NCBI GenBank assembly: GCA_016709875.1
Contig: JADJLZ010000011.1
Coordinates: forward strand, 62,001-126,000
Direction: 5' to 3'
Source of the DNA: Planctomycetota bacterium
GTDB taxonomy: Bacteria; Planctomycetota; UBA1135; GCA-002686595
Length of the DNA stretch: 64,000 bases
The notes under the pieces are model-generated. The model saw only the letters and a list, made by a program, of their open reading frames with translations. It ran no database searches and was not told the origin of the DNA. The translations under genes and the position numbers were made by a program. Shown here piece after piece: positions 25,530-34,872 of the stretch (position 1 is the first letter of the stretch; each line of letters opens with the position of its first letter).

Positions 25530-27693
25530 GTGAACATCCTGCGCAACCTGTCCATCGGAGCGAAGCTCGCGGTCCTCGGCGGACTGCTCATCGCGATCAC
25601 GCTCGTCGTCGGCGGCCTCGGCTACAAGAGCGAGTTGGAGCTCGAGGGGAGTCTCACCCAGTTGACGGACGTCAATCTCCCCGCCGTACACGCGATGACC
25701 CTGGCAGACATGCAGCACGAGGGCCTGCGCGGAGTGGCCTACTGCTCGATCTACCGCGGTGCCGCCGGCGCGGCGGAGAACACGAAGACCTTTGAGGAGG
25801 TCGCGGGCGAGATGCGCAAGCATATCGCCGCGGTCCAGGCGCTTCCGATCGATCCGGCCTCCACCAAGGCCGTGGGGGAGGTCGCGCCCGTCATCGAACA
25901 GTACATCGCTTCCGTCGGCGCGCTCGTGACCGCGGTCAACGCGGGCCAGAAGGGCGACGCGGAACTCGCGGAGGTGGATCGCTTCTTTCACCAGCTCGAG
26001 ACCTCGCTCGACGGCGCGGCCGACACGATCGAACAGCAGGCCGAGGCCAACCAGCACGAGGCGCACGCGATCGCCAGCGCCGACGAGAAGCTGCTGCTCG
26101 GGGTGATCCTCGGCGGCGTCCTGCTCGCGACCGGTCTTGCGTGGATGATCACGCGCGCGATCAAGCAGCCTCTCAAGGAGGCCACGAATTGCGCGCAGCG
26201 CATGGCGCTGGGCGATTTCTCCTCCAAGGTCGAGTACCAGTCGAAGGACGAGCTCGGCCGCCTGGCTGATTCGTTCCGCGGCCTCACGGCGTATGTGCTG
26301 GAGATCTCGTGCGCGGCCGATGGGCTCGCGCACGGCAAGCTCGACTCGAAGATCAATCCGCGCTCGGAGCACGACCTGCTCTCGCGCAACTTCCAGCAGA
26401 TGCAGCACTCGCTCGACACACTCGTGCGCGAGCTGGACTCGCTGATCGTCTCGGCGCGCGACGGGCAACTCTCGCAGCGCGCGGCCGGCGCCGGCCTCGA
26501 CGGAGCCTACAAGCACCTGGTCGAGGGCCTCAACTCGCTGCTCGCCGCGGTCGGCGAGCCGATCGAGGAGTCGGCCGGCGTGCTCGAGAAGGTCGCGCAG
26601 CGCGATCTCACGGCGCGCATGCTGCGCGAGTACAAGGGCGACTTCGAGCGCATCAAGCTCGCGGTGAACACGGCCACGAACAACCTGGGCGAGAGCCTGT
26701 CGCAGGTCTCCGGCGGCGCGGACCAGGTGACGGCGGCCTCGAACGAGATCAACTCGTCGAGCCAATCGCTCGCGCGCGGCGCATCCGAGCAGGCCAGCGC
26801 GCTGGAGGAGATCTCCGCCAGCCTGCAGGAGATCCGCTCGATGTCGATGCAGAACACGGCCAACTCGCACGAGGCGCGCACGCTGGCCGACAGCGCGACC
26901 ACCAGCGCCGAGAAGGGCAGCGGCAACGCCGCGCTGCTCTCCGACGCGATGGGCCGCATCAAGAAGTCGAGCGAAGAGACCGCCAAGATCGTGAAGACGA
27001 TCGACGAGATCGCCTTCCAGACGAACCTGCTCGCGCTCAACGCCGCGGTCGAAGCCGCGCGCGCGGGCGACGCAGGCAAGGGCTTCGCGGTCGTCGCCGA
27101 AGAGGTGCGCAACCTCGCCATGCGCTCGGCCGAGGCCGCGCGCACGACGGGCGAGCTGATCAGCTCCTCGCGCGCGCAAGCCGACGAGGGCTGGAAGCTC
27201 AACAACGAGGTGCACTCGAACCTGACCGAGATCGCCGCCGGCATCAAGAAGGTCAGCACCGTGATGGGCGAGATCGCGGCGGCCTCCGAGCAGCAGTCGA
27301 GCGGCGTGGGCCAGGTGTCCACGGCGGTCGAGCAGCTGAACCAGGTCACGCAGACCAACGCAGCGAGCTCGGAAGAGACCGCCAGCGCCGCCGCCGAACT
27401 CTCGGCGCAGGCCGACGAGCTGCGCACGCTCGTCTCGAGCTTCACGCTCGAGCAGGGAACGAACCCGTGCGCAGCCGCAGCCGAGCGCTGCGGCGAAGAA
27501 GTCGCATGCGCCCGCCCCCGTGCGCGCGCCGCTGCCCGCGCAGAAGCGCGCCGCGCCCCCGGCGCGGTCCGCCTCCGCGAACAAGCCCGTCGCGGTCGGA
27601 GCCGAGAAGCTCCCGACCGGCAAGGCGGGCAGTGCCGAGGACTTCATCCCCTTCGGCGACGACAAGGACGAGGCCACGCTGCGCTCGTTCTGA
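25530..27693 (+). CDS. Methyl-accepting chemotaxis protein, four-helix-bundle sensor type (frameshift near the 3' end)
   Basis: The GTG start follows GGAAGG. Parts in order: TM1 (about residues 10-32), a helical 4HB-type periplasmic sensor (33-187), TM2 (188-208), a HAMP domain and a second HAMP-like region (209-370), then the signalling hairpin with tip E-I-A-F-Q-T-N-L-L-A-L-N-A-A-V-E near residue 492. In the reported sequence this frame continues after about 27456 as unlike-protein sequence to 27860, overlapping the next receptor. Shifting by one base between about 27456 and 27480 gives an Ala/Pro/Lys linker and an acidic end, E-D-F-I-P-F-G-D-D-K-D-E-A-T-L, with stop at 27691-27693. I take that as the true C-terminus. 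The cause is a one-base consensus error or a genuine mutation. Confidence 0.85.
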
Positions 27694-27754
27694 ACCAAAA
27701 ACAAGCCGCTCCCACCCACTCCGTCACAAGCCGCCGATCTGGCGGGCGATCCCC

Positions 27755-30241
27755 ATGCGCGTTTCCACCAAGCTCATCTCGCTCTTCCTGGCCTTCGGCG
27801 TCGTGCCGCTGGCAGTCGTCAGCCTCTCGGTCGAGCACGAATCGGGCGACCTCGTCGTGAAGACCGGCGGTGCGTTGCAATCGAACGCGACGGCGATCTG
27901 CGACAAGATCGACCGCAACCTGTTCGAGCGCTACGGCGACGTACAGGCCTTCGGGATCAACTCCGCGGTGACCGATCGCGAGCACTGGTACGCGCCGGGC
28001 GAGGCGGCAAACCCGATCGTGGGGGTGATGAACCGCTACGTCGACACCTATGACCTCTACTACCTGACGATCTTCGTCGATCCGCAGGGCAAGGTCATCG
28101 CCGTCAACGACAAGGACAACGACGGCAAGCCGATCGACACGAGTGCGATCTACGCGCGCAACTACAAGGACGCGCCCTGGTTCCAGGCCTGCGCGCGCGG
28201 CGAGTTCACCACCAAGATGGCCTTCAGCGCCGCCGAGAACCAGGCGGCGAGTGGAACCTTCATCGAGGACGTCAACTACGACAAGGACGTCCAGTCGAGC
28301 TACTCGGGCGACGACGGGCTGGCGATCGGCTTCTCCGCGCCCGTGTACGAGGGTGACAAGGTCATCGGGTACTGGACGAACCGCGCGAAGTTCTCGCTGG
28401 TCGAGGAGATCTTCGACTCGGCCTACGCCGCCGCGAAGGCCGCCGATGCGCCGGACATGGAGTTCACGCTGCTCGACTCGCAGGGCCGCGTGCTGGTCGA
28501 TCTCGATCCTGCCGACACGGGCTCCGAGCGCGTGAAGCGCGATCCCGCGGTGCTCCTGAAACTCAACCTGGCGCAGGCCGGTAGCGAGGCCGCGAAGGAC
28601 GCGGTCGCGGGCGAATCAGGCAACTGCACAGCGGTCAACTCGCGCACCAAAATTGAACAGGTCGCGGGCTACGCGCACCTGCGCGGCGCGCTGGGCTACC
28701 CGGGCATGAACTGGTCCGTGCTCGTGCGCCAGCCGTACGAGACGGCCTTGGCGGAGGTGATCAACATCCAGCACGGTGTGCTGTGGACCGGCGGCATCGC
28801 CGCGCTCGTGATCCTTGCGCTGGGCTGGTGGATCGGCCGGCGCTTCAGCGCGCCGCTGGTCGAGATGTCCTCCAAGGCCAAGCTGATCGCCACGGGCGAC
28901 ACCGCCCAGGTCATCGCGCACACCGCCAAGGACGAGGTCGGCGAGCTGGCCGAGTCCTTCCGCTCGATCGTCGGCTACCTGCAGGAAGTCTCGGGTTCGG
29001 CCCAGGCCATCTCGCAGGGCCGCCTGGACGTCGAGATCAAGCCGCGCTCGGAGCGCGACACGCTTTCGAAGAACTTCCTCGGCGTGCAGGACGCGCTCAA
29101 GGAGCTCGTCCGCGGATCGGAACAGACGATCAACGCGGCAAAGAACGGCCGCCTCTCGGAGCACGTCGACGCCGGCAAGCTCGAGGGCGCGTACCGCGCG
29201 CTGCTCGAGGGCCTCAACTCGCTGCTCGCCACGGTGCGCGCACCGATCGACGAGTCTGCGAACGTGCTCGAGCGCGTCGCGCAGCGCGACCTCACGGCGC
29301 GCGTCGAGCGCACCTACGAGGGCGACTTCGACCGCATCAAGCAGGCCCTGAACACGGCCACGAGCAACCTCCAGGAGAGCCTGGTCCAGGTCGCGAGCGG
29401 TGCGGACCAGGTGACAGCCGCGTCGGGCGAGATCAACTCGGGCAGCCAGTCGCTCGCGCGCGGCGCGTCCGAGCAGGCCAGTGCGCTGGAGGAGATCTCC
29501 GCCAGCCTGCAGGAGATCCGTTCGATGTCGATGCAGAACACGGCCAACTCGCGCGAGGCGCGCGCGCTGGCCGAGACCTCGACCACGAGCGCCGAGAAGG
29601 GCAGCGGCAATGCGCAGCGGCTGTCCGAGGCGATGGGCCGCATCAAGCAGTCGAGCGAGGAGACGGCCAAGATCGTGAAGACGATCGACGAAATCGCCTT
29701 CCAGACGAACCTGCTCGCGCTCAACGCCGCGGTCGAGGCTGCGCGCGCAGGCGACGCGGGCAAGGGCTTCGCGGTCGTCGCCGAAGAAGTGCGCAACCTC
29801 GCCATGCGCTCGGCCGAGGCCGCGCGCACGACAGGCGAACTGATCAGCGCCTCGCGCGTGCAGGCCGACGAAGGCTGGACGCTCAACCACGAGGTGCATT
29901 CGAACCTCGTCGAGATCGTCGCCAGCATCAAGAAGGTGGGCACGATGATGGGCGAGATCGCGGCGGCTTCCGAGCAGCAGTCGAGCGGCGTGGGCCAGGT
30001 GTCCACGGCGGTCGAGCAGCTGAACCAGGTCACGCAGACCAACGCGGCGAGCTCGGAAGAGTCCGCCAGCGCGGCAGCCGAGCTCTCGGCCCAGGCCGAC
30101 GAACTGCGCGTGCTGGTCGGGACCTTTGAACTCGGCGAAGCCTCGCAGGGTTCGAGCACGCAGACGCCTGCGGTGCGCATGCAGCGCTCGCGTGCGCAGC
30201 GTCAGGCCGAATCCCTCGAGGAAGCCCACGCAAGCTTCTGA
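27755..30241 (+). CDS. Methyl-accepting chemotaxis protein with dCache sensor
   Basis: An 828-residue receptor. TM1 lies at residues 8-25 (I-S-L-F-L-A-F-G-V-V-P-L-A). A large periplasmic double-Cache region follows (about 30-335), with Y-Y-L-T-I-F-V-D-P-Q-G-K-V-I-A, W-F-Q-A-C-A-R-G and S-A-P-V-Y-E-G-D-K-V-I-G-Y, and TM2 lies at about 345-365. HAMP and a second HAMP-like region come next, then the signalling hairpin, nearly identical to that of the preceding receptor. dCache receptors usually bind small ligands such as amino acids or organic acids; the ligand here is unknown. The ATG at 27755 directly precedes TM1. Sixty-one bases separate it from the corrected end of the first receptor. Confidence 0.94.
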   Translation: MRVSTKLISLFLAFGVVPLAVVSLSVEHESGDLVVKTGGALQSNATAICDKIDRNLFERYGDVQAFGINSAVTDREHWYAPGEAANPIVGVMNRYVDTYDLYYLTIFVDPQGKVIAVNDKDNDGKPIDTSAIYARNYKDAPWFQACARGEFTTKMAFSAAENQAASGTFIEDVNYDKDVQSSYSGDDGLAIGFSAPVYEGDKVIGYWTNRAKFSLVEEIFDSAYAAAKAADAPDMEFTLLDSQGRVLVDLDPADTGSERVKRDPAVLLKLNLAQAGSEAAKDAVAGESGNCTAVNSRTKIEQVAGYAHLRGALGYPGMNWSVLVRQPYETALAEVINIQHGVLWTGGIAALVILALGWWIGRRFSAPLVEMSSKAKLIATGDTAQVIAHTAKDEVGELAESFRSIVGYLQEVSGSAQAISQGRLDVEIKPRSERDTLSKNFLGVQDALKELVRGSEQTINAAKNGRLSEHVDAGKLEGAYRALLEGLNSLLATVRAPIDESANVLERVAQRDLTARVERTYEGDFDRIKQALNTATSNLQESLVQVASGADQVTAASGEINSGSQSLARGASEQASALEEISASLQEIRSMSMQNTANSREARALAETSTTSAEKGSGNAQRLSEAMGRIKQSSEETAKIVKTIDEIAFQTNLLALNAAVEAARAGDAGKGFAVVAEEVRNLAMRSAEAARTTGELISASRVQADEGWTLNHEVHSNLVEIVASIKKVGTMMGEIAAASEQQSSGVGQVSTAVEQLNQVTQTNAASSEESASAAAELSAQADELRVLVGTFELGEASQGSSTQTPAVRMQRSRAQRQAESLEEAHASF

Positions 30242-30265
30242 TCGTTCCGGCCCTCTCGAGGCACC

Positions 30266-31063
30266 ATGCAACTCACCCCCGAGGCCTTCGCCAAGATCCG
30301 CGAGACGCTCTACCAGGTCTCGGGCATCAAGCTCGAGACGGGCAAGGAGGAACTCGTCAAGGCGCGCTTGATCAAGGTCTTGAACAAGCTCGACCTGGCG
30401 GACTTCGAGAGCTACCTCGAGCACGTCAAGCGTGACACGAGCGGGGAGGAGCTGAAGCACATGGTGGACGTGCTGACCACCAACAAGACCAGCTTCTACC
30501 GCGAGAACGAGCACTTCGAATACGTCAAACGCACGATCGCGCCCGTGCTCTCCACTGCGAACGGCCCGCTGCGCATCTGGTGTGCCGGCTGCTCGAGCGG
30601 CGAGGAGCCCTACACGCTCTCGATGGTGCTCAACGACTGCCTGCCGGCGGGACGCTACGCGCAACTGCAGATCCTCGCCACCGACATCTCGCAGCGCGTG
30701 CTCTCGACCGCGCGCGCGGCCGAGTACTCCGAGGAGCTCGCCGCCGAGCTGCCCGAAGTCGTGCGCCGCAAGCACTTCGAGAAGCTCCCGCCCGGCAAGG
30801 TGCGCGTGCGCGCCGAGTTGCGCAAGCGCATCAGCTTCGCGCGCCTCAACCTGATGGGGCCCTGGCCCATGCGCGGACCCTTCGACGCGATCTTCTGCCG
30901 CAACGTGATGATCTATTTCGACAAGCCGACGCAGGAGTCGCTCGTCAACCGCTACTACGCGCTGATCCGGCCTGGTGGCCACATGTTCGTGAGCCGCACC
31001 GAGAGCCTCGCCGGCGTGCAGCATCCCTTCGAGTACATCGAGCCCGGGGTGTACCGCCGGTGA
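30266..31063 (+). CDS. cheR: Chemotaxis protein methyltransferase CheR
   Basis: A 265-residue SAM-dependent enzyme that methylates receptor glutamates. An N-terminal helical domain (residues 1-75, including T-N-K-T-S-F-Y-R-E) is followed by the Rossmann domain with the SAM site W-C-A-G-C-S-S-G-E-E-P-Y, I-L-A-T-D-I-S, and F-D-A-I-F-C-R-N-V-M-I-Y-F. These are hallmarks of CheR. The length is normal. It lies 24 bp after the second receptor, and its TGA overlaps or abuts the cheD start. Confidence 0.97.
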   Translation: MQLTPEAFAKIRETLYQVSGIKLETGKEELVKARLIKVLNKLDLADFESYLEHVKRDTSGEELKHMVDVLTTNKTSFYRENEHFEYVKRTIAPVLSTANGPLRIWCAGCSSGEEPYTLSMVLNDCLPAGRYAQLQILATDISQRVLSTARAAEYSEELAAELPEVVRRKHFEKLPPGKVRVRAELRKRISFARLNLMGPWPMRGPFDAIFCRNVMIYFDKPTQESLVNRYYALIRPGGHMFVSRTESLAGVQHPFEYIEPGVYRR

Positions 31064-31065
31064 GC

Positions 31066-31563
31066 ATGGTCTCGGCCACGAAACTGCTGGTCGTCGGCAT
31101 GGCCGATGCCAAGCACTCGCGCGAGCCGGGCCAGACGCTCGTCACCTACGCGCTCGGCAGCTGCATCGCGCTCGTGATCTACGATCCGGTCGCGAAGGTC
31201 GGCGGCATGCTGCACGCGATGCTGCCGCAGTCCTCGATCGACCCGGCCAAGGCCGAGGTGCACCCGGCGGTCTTCGTCGACACGGGCGTGCCGCTCTTGT
31301 TCCTCGAAAGCTACAAGCTGGGCGCAAAGAAGGAGCGCCTCGTGGTCAAGGTCGCGGGTGGCGCCTGCACGCACGGCGATCCCGAGAAGGACATGTTCCA
31401 GATCGGCAAGCGCAACGTGCTGATGCTCAAGAAGCTGCTCTGGACCAACAACGTCCCGCTCGCGGCCAGTGATGTCGCGGGCACGGAGTCGCGCACGGTC
31501 TTCCTCGATCTCGAGACGGGCCGGATCCGCATACGCACGCCGCGAGGGGAGCACGAGCTGTGA
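31066..31563 (+). CDS. cheD: Chemoreceptor glutamine deamidase CheD
   Basis: A 165-residue enzyme that deamidates receptor glutamines and, in some species, acts with CheC. The catalytic Cys-His pair is seen in Y-A-L-G-S-C-I-A-L-V-I-Y-D and G-G-M-L-H-A-M-L-P, and the C-terminal G-G-A family strand is V-A-G-G-A-C. The ATG at 31066 is used. A GTG at 31060 overlapping the cheR TGA would add two residues and is equally possible. Confidence 0.93.
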   Translation: MVSATKLLVVGMADAKHSREPGQTLVTYALGSCIALVIYDPVAKVGGMLHAMLPQSSIDPAKAEVHPAVFVDTGVPLLFLESYKLGAKKERLVVKVAGGACTHGDPEKDMFQIGKRNVLMLKKLLWTNNVPLAASDVAGTESRTVFLDLETGRIRIRTPRGEHEL

Positions 31564-31588
31564 ATTGCCGCACGGAGGATCGCACACG

Positions 31589-32017
31589 ATGAAACTGAAC
31601 GTGATGGTCGTGGACGACTCGGCGGTGATGCGCGCCATGGTCAAGAAGAGCTTGAGCCTGTGCGGCATCGAGCTGGGTGAGGTCGTCGAGGCCGCCAACG
31701 GTGTCGAGGCGCTCGAAAAGCTCGCCAGCTCGTGGGTCGACCTCGCGCTGATCGACGTGAACATGCCGAAGATGAACGGCGAGGAACTGCTCAACCACAT
31801 CCGCGAGGACGAAGCCACCGTTCCGCTCAACGTGATCGTGATCTCGACCGAAGGCAGCGAGACGCGCATCAGCCGTCTGAAGTCCAAGGGCGCGCGCTTC
31901 CTGCGCAAGCCCTTCAGCCCCGAGAACCTGGGAAACCAGATCCGGGAGATGCTCGGAGAAACTCATGGCGATGGATCTGGAAACCAAGCTCTACCAGTCA
32001 GCGGCCCGGACTTTTGA
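31589..32017 (+). CDS. cheY: Response regulator CheY
   Basis: A single receiver domain that would carry the signal to a motility apparatus. It has the acidic pair D9-D10, phospho-acceptor Asp56 (L-I-D-V-N-M-P), the conserved Thr/Ser in V-I-S-T-E-G and Lys in F-L-R-K-P-F. It is preceded by GGAGG. The domain proper ends near residue 124, but the frame runs on for about 18 residues, so that its last 53 bases overlap the start of the cheX-like gene. No flagellar or pilus genes are in the window, so the output organelle is unknown. Confidence 0.92.
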   Translation: MKLNVMVVDDSAVMRAMVKKSLSLCGIELGEVVEAANGVEALEKLASSWVDLALIDVNMPKMNGEELLNHIREDEATVPLNVIVISTEGSETRISRLKSKGARFLRKPFSPENLGNQIREMLGETHGDGSGNQALPVSGPDF

Positions 32018-32429
32018 GGAGGTCTGCTTCCTGCTCACCTTGCGTGAGCCGGGGCCGGAACTTCCCGCGGCCAGCGAGCGCGAGATCGGCGTGCGCATCG
32101 GTTTCGACGGCGTGTTCCACGGCGCGCTGGAGATCACCTGCCCGGCCTCGATCGCCGAGCACCTCGCCAACTCGATGCTCGGCGGCGACAAGCCCACTGC
32201 ACAGCAGCGCCAGGACGCCTTCGGCGAGATCTCGAACGTGATCACGGGCAACCTGCTGCCCTCGATCGCGGGCGACAAGCTCGTCTTCGACGTGACGGCG
32301 CCCGCGACGCTCGAGGGCCAGCAGCCGTTGCCCTGGGGCCCGAGTGCGCGCGTGCGCCTGCGCAGCGACGAGGGCCCGATCGATCTGGTGCTGTACATCG
32401 AGGACTACGACCTGGGAGCGCGCTCGTGA
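31965..32429 (+). CDS. CheX/CheC-like chemotaxis phosphatase
   Basis: A 154-residue protein of the CheC/CheX/FliY phosphatase family, predicted to dephosphorylate CheY-P. The catalytic helix reads F-G-E-I-S-N-V-I-T-G-N-L-L-P, giving the E-x-x-N pair. Only one such helix is seen, as in CheX. CheZ is absent nearby, so this is the likely signal terminator. It overlaps cheY by 53 bp and its TGA overlaps the cheB GTG, so coupling is tight. An ATG two codons downstream is an alternative start. Confidence 0.85.
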   Translation: MAMDLETKLYQSAARTFEEVCFLLTLREPGPELPAASEREIGVRIGFDGVFHGALEITCPASIAEHLANSMLGGDKPTAQQRQDAFGEISNVITGNLLPSIAGDKLVFDVTAPATLEGQQPLPWGPSARVRLRSDEGPIDLVLYIEDYDLGARS

Positions 32430-33481
32430 TCCGCGTGCTCGTGGTCGACGACTCGGCCGTCGTGCGCAAGGTGCTCTCCGACGAGCTCTCGAAGGCGCCC
32501 GACATCGAGGTCGTCGACACGGCCGTCGATCCGTACGTCGCGCGTGAGAAGATCATGCGACTGCGCCCCGACGTGCTCACGCTCGACATCGAGATGCCGC
32601 GCATGGACGGGCTCGAGTTCCTCTCGAAGCTGATGGCGGCGCACCCCATCCCGGTCGTGATCGTGAGCTCGCTCACGCCGCGCAACAGCGAGATGGCCAT
32701 GAAGGCGCTCGCGCTCGGCGCCGTCGAGGTGCTCTGCAAGCCCGGTTCGCAGTTCTCCGCGCCGGATGTCGGCCGCGACGTCGTGCGCGCCGTGCGCTCG
32801 GCCGCGGGCGCGACCGTGCGGAAGATCCAGACGCCGCTCGCGACGCAGGTCGCGAAGAAGGCGCCGCTCACCGGCGCTTCCGCCTACACCAGCGGCCAGC
32901 ACCTGTTCGCCATCGGCTCGTCCACGGGCGGGCCGCGTGCGGTCGAGGCGCTGCTCACGGCACTGCCGGCCGACGCGCCGGGAACGATCATCGTCCAGCA
33001 CATGCCGGCGGACTTCACCAAGCCCTTTGCCGAGCGGCTCGACAGCGTGTGTGCGATGGAAGTGCGCGAGGCGAGCGAGGGCGACTTCGTCGTGCCCGGA
33101 CGCGCCTTCGTCGCGCCCGGCGGCAAGCACCTGCTGGTCGAGAAGAGCGGCGCGCGTTACGTGCTGCGCCTCAAGGACGGCCCGCCGGTGCACTACCAGA
33201 AGCCCGCGGTCGATCCGACCTTCCAGTCGATCGCGCGCGTCGCGGGGCCGCACACGGTCGCGACGATCCTGACCGGCATGGGCGCGGATGGCGCGCGTGG
33301 ACTGCTCGCGCTGCGCGAGGCGGGCGCGCGCACCTTCGCCGAGGACGAGTCGACCTGCATCGTGTTCGGGATGCCGCGCGAGGCGCTCAAGCTCGGTGCG
33401 GCGGAGCGCGCGGTGCCGCTGCCCCAGATGGCGGCGACCATGCTCGAGGCGCTCGAACGGCTGCGCACGAGAGCTGCCTAG
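32426..33481 (+). CDS. cheB: Chemotaxis methylesterase/deamidase CheB
   Basis: A 351-residue two-domain protein. The receiver domain (1-125) has D8-D9, phospho-acceptor D54 (L-T-L-D-I-E-M-P) and K105. After a linker, the methylesterase domain from about 158 has the catalytic triad Ser166 (G-S-S-T-G-G-P), His192 (V-Q-H-M-P) and the Asp in T-G-M-G-A-D-G. It removes methyl groups from receptors when activated by CheA. The GTG start overlaps the cheX-like stop. Confidence 0.97.
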   Translation: MIRVLVVDDSAVVRKVLSDELSKAPDIEVVDTAVDPYVAREKIMRLRPDVLTLDIEMPRMDGLEFLSKLMAAHPIPVVIVSSLTPRNSEMAMKALALGAVEVLCKPGSQFSAPDVGRDVVRAVRSAAGATVRKIQTPLATQVAKKAPLTGASAYTSGQHLFAIGSSTGGPRAVEALLTALPADAPGTIIVQHMPADFTKPFAERLDSVCAMEVREASEGDFVVPGRAFVAPGGKHLLVEKSGARYVLRLKDGPPVHYQKPAVDPTFQSIARVAGPHTVATILTGMGADGARGLLALREAGARTFAEDESTCIVFGMPREALKLGAAERAVPLPQMAATMLEALERLRTRAA

Positions 33482-33502
33482 GAACCCAAGGAGGAGGGAC
33501 AC

Positions 33503-34738
33503 ATGGAACAGATCCTCGAACCATCCGAACGCGGTTCGCCGACAGCGGCCCGGGGGTCGGCCGTGAAAGAATCGCCGCGCATCGGCTATGGCCCCGCGCT
33601 GCACGAACCCGAGACGGTGCGCGGCACGCAGTTCCACCGCCGCATGCTCGACATCGCACTGCCGCGCACTTCGTGGCGCTTCTCGCTGCGCGACAAGCTC
33701 TCGCGCCGCGGCATGCACAAGCTCTTCCACATCTTCGTGCGGCACCATGGCGCGCGCCGGATCGCGAACTTCGTGCGCTACCTGCGCCAGCGCGAGCGCG
33801 TCGTCGAGGCCGGCTACATGCCGCCGCTCGTGGCACTCGACCTCTCGAACCGCTGCAACCTGAAGTGCCCGGGCTGCGCGACCGGGCTGGGGCTGGGCCG
33901 TGTGCGCGGCTCAGCGGGCTTCGATCTCGCGCGCCAGGTGATCGACCAGGTGAGTGGCACGGCGCTGCAGCTGGGCTTCTTCCACTGGGGCGAGCCGCTG
34001 CTCAACCGCACCGCCTACCAGGCGATCGAGTACGCGGTCGAACAGGGCCTGTGGACGGTCGTCAGCACCAACCTCTCGTTCCCGATCGATCGCTGGCTGC
34101 ACGCAATCTTCCAGTCGGGGCTGCACGACATCGTGATCTCGTGCGATGGCACGACGCAGGACGTGTACGAGCGCTACCGCAAGGGCGGCGACGTCGAGCT
34201 CGTGTTCAAGAACCTGAAGCGCCTGCGCGCGATGCGCGACGAACTCGGCCAGCGCACTCCCTACCTGCGCGCGAAGATGATCGTCTTCGAGCACAACTGG
34301 CACCAGATCGAAGAGTTTCGCGAGCGCGCGCTCGCCGCGGGCGCGGACGAGGTGACCTACGCCTTCGGCTACGGCGGCGAGAGCTACCAGACCGGCACGA
34401 ATGGCGGCGGGCACTACTTCGACCTCACGCGCCTGGAGTGGGTGCGGAAGTCGCCGGCGGGCGCCTGCACGGAAGTCTGGAAGGAGATCTTCGTCGGCCA
34501 CGACGGCGCGGCCTTCTCGTGCTGCCTGGGCTACCGCGACGAGGACCTCTTCGCCGGTCCCGCCGACGACGGCCAGATCGACGTCGCCGCGATCTGGAAC
34601 AACGGCCACTACCGCGCCAGCCGGCGCTTCTTCGCCGAGGGCGGCCCGAGCACGGACCTTCCCAAGGGTTGCCAGGACTGCGAGTTCGTGACCGCGCAGG
34701 TCGAACTGCAATCCACGGCGCCCGCGGAACCGCAGTAG
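33503..34738 (+). CDS. Radical SAM/SPASM domain protein
   Basis: A 411-residue protein with the radical SAM cluster motif C118-N-L-K-C122-P-G-C125. A G-F-F-H-W-G-E-P-L-L SAM-binding segment follows. A C-terminal Cys-rich region (G-A-C-T-E-V-W, F-S-C-C-L-G-Y, G-C-Q-D-C-E-F) fits a SPASM/twitch auxiliary Fe-S site. The first 100 residues are basic and unrecognised. Such enzymes modify peptides, proteins or small molecules by radical chemistry. No precursor peptide gene is visible next to it. It starts 21 bp after cheB with a strong AAGGAGGAGGG site, so it probably belongs to the chemotaxis transcript, which is an unusual association. Confidence 0.88.
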   Translation: MEQILEPSERGSPTAARGSAVKESPRIGYGPALHEPETVRGTQFHRRMLDIALPRTSWRFSLRDKLSRRGMHKLFHIFVRHHGARRIANFVRYLRQRERVVEAGYMPPLVALDLSNRCNLKCPGCATGLGLGRVRGSAGFDLARQVIDQVSGTALQLGFFHWGEPLLNRTAYQAIEYAVEQGLWTVVSTNLSFPIDRWLHAIFQSGLHDIVISCDGTTQDVYERYRKGGDVELVFKNLKRLRAMRDELGQRTPYLRAKMIVFEHNWHQIEEFRERALAAGADEVTYAFGYGGESYQTGTNGGGHYFDLTRLEWVRKSPAGACTEVWKEIFVGHDGAAFSCCLGYRDEDLFAGPADDGQIDVAAIWNNGHYRASRRFFAEGGPSTDLPKGCQDCEFVTAQVELQSTAPAEPQ

Positions 34739-34872
34739 GCCCGCGCCGCGCATAGCGGCTCGTACGTGGCGCGGCCGGCGGCTCCCCGCCACAAGGAGAT
34801 TGCATTGTGTGGGCCTTTGCCGGCCGTTGCGCATCGGGTAGCCTCTGCGCCGACGGGCATTTTGCACGGACC

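Noticed and set aside
24324..27719. A minus-strand open frame of more than 1100 codons opposite cheA, cheW and the first receptor
   Set aside because: It spans several real genes and consists of repetitive Arg/Leu/Ala/Gly-rich shadow sequence.
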